Below, in pieces: positions 63,413-64,000 of a DNA stretch of 64,000 bases. The DNA is from Agapetus fuscipes (Eukaryota > Arthropoda > Insecta > Trichoptera > Glossosomatidae). The position numbers were made by a program, and so were the translations under genes. How positions within the stretch are numbered: the first letter of the stretch is position 1; each line of letters opens with the position of its first letter. Where the stretch lies: contig OX637344.1 of the NCBI GenBank assembly GCA_951799405.1, forward strand, positions 1,116,001 through 1,180,000. The letters are read 5' to 3'. Below the pieces are notes generated by a model. The model did no database searches, had not been told where the DNA came from, and saw only the letters and a list, made by a program, of their open reading frames with translations.

Positions 63413-64000
63413 AATAATAATAATAATAATAATAATATCAGGCTAATTTATTTTAAATTACAAATGATAAGAGAGCGCCGTTTTTGTGTGTGTCACACCT
63501 CAAGGGCCCTCTCCGATCATGGATAAGACTTTCTAAAAAGGTGTGTCTTGAGTGCTCCGCGAAATACACCCATAGATTCGGAGTTCTTCACTCCGGGTGG
63601 CAGTCTGTTCCACTCCACCGGACCCGCAACACAGAAAGCGCGGTCTCCGAAATTTGTACGAATCTGACGGCGTGGCTGAACCAAATTGACTACTTCATCG
63701 CCCGCGGATCTGAGTGTCTGCCTTCTTATACCCATCTCAACAGGCAACATCATGTCAGTCAAATAAGGTGGAGCCAAGTCATTGATGGCTTTATATACCA
63801 TCACACAAACACGGTAGACCACCCTCTCCGGGAAACGAAGCCAATGTAGTGTTTTTAACAGCGGAGTGATGTGAGCGAATTTGGGTATCCCGAGTATGAG
63901 TCTTGCTGCCGAATTCAACACAGATTGAAAGCGATTGAACTGCTTCTTTGGCTGACCACTATAAAGCGTCGAACAATAGTCAATCCGAGACACCACAAAC
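63413..64000 (-). pseudogene. LINE-gamma C-terminus and 3' UTR, continues beyond window
   Basis: Minus strand: SRIDYCSTLYSGQPKKQFNR, AARLILGIPKFAHITPLL, LHWLRFPERVVYRVCVMVYK, RRQTLRSAGDEVVNLVQP, FGDRAFCVAGPVEWNRLPP, KTHLFRKSYP, stop at 63517. Open over 160 codons to the window edge. The 3' UTR has CCCTTGAGGTGTGACACACA, AAAAACGGCGCTCTCTTATC and a (TTA)n tail (63413-63437). CR1/Jockey-superfamily-like; the polymerase core lies outside the window. Confidence 0.9.

Overview
The window looks like a repeat-dominated, AT-rich intergenic or intronic stretch of a large animal genome, most likely an arthropod. That placement is an inference. It rests on a 5S rRNA-derived sequence at 10.24 kb with an arthropod/metazoan core, a spliced animal gene exon, and the mix of LINEs, tRNA-derived SINEs, hAT, mariner, MITE-like and LTR relics. 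There is no bacterial-type gene organisation. I cannot name the species.

Only one stretch looks like a host protein-coding gene: 3098-3264 (+), an internal or first coding exon of a selenium-binding protein 1 / methanethiol oxidase homologue. It has clean splice sites and GC-rich codons unlike its surroundings. No following exon was recognised in the remaining ~60 kb, so much of the window may be one very long intron.

Almost everything else is transposable-element derived. The labels below are mine. SINE-A is a ~250 bp unit starting CCTTGACTTATAGGTTGG and ending GCAACTTAGATTA plus short tandem tails, with about 50 copies on both strands (roughly 10 kb). SINE-B is a ~325 bp tRNA-derived SINE. 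SINE-C is a ~290 bp tRNA-derived SINE. SINE-D has a tRNA-like head and a conserved 3' block. LINE-alpha is an RTE/BovB-like LINE whose 3' end carries SINE-A. LINE-beta is a relative with a (CAGTTA)n tail. LINE-gamma is a CR1/Jockey-superfamily-like LINE with a GCGCCCTTG-type 3' UTR. There are also MITE-like families (E, F, G and others), two solo LTRs and two minisatellites.

Layout. 0-3 kb: tandem repeat, MITEs, a long hairpin with a hammerhead-like motif. 3-4.7 kb: the SELENBP1-like exon and SINEs. 5.4-8.5 kb: two minisatellites and a SINE-A mosaic. 10-12.8 kb: 5S-like sequence fused to SINE-C, a second long hairpin, a TIR element. 12.8-19.9 kb: two LINE-alpha copies and SINEs, including a SINE-C/SINE-B composite. 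20.2-21.6 kb: a hAT element with perfect 8 bp target duplications inside a SINE-A. 23-34 kb: LINE 3' ends, MITEs, a third LINE-alpha flanked by a 7 bp target duplication. 35 kb: a GC-rich island with an X-box-like palindrome. 36-47 kb: nested SINEs, LINEs and a solo LTR, a 152 bp triplication, and a perfect 65 bp-arm palindrome. 48-56 kb: SINEs, an insertion with a hammerhead-like motif, a second solo LTR, and another composite SINE. 57-64 kb: a tandem SINE-A array, a Helitron-like terminus, a third composite SINE, a mariner relic, and a LINE-gamma running off the window.

The most interesting signals concern how the retroelements interact. SINE-A is mobilised as the 3' end of LINE-alpha. The SINE-C tail matches the LINE-gamma 3' UTR. 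SINE-C and SINE-B recur as a fixed heterodimer. Several hairpin or insertion units share a hammerhead-ribozyme-like layout with a palindromic six-base helix III.
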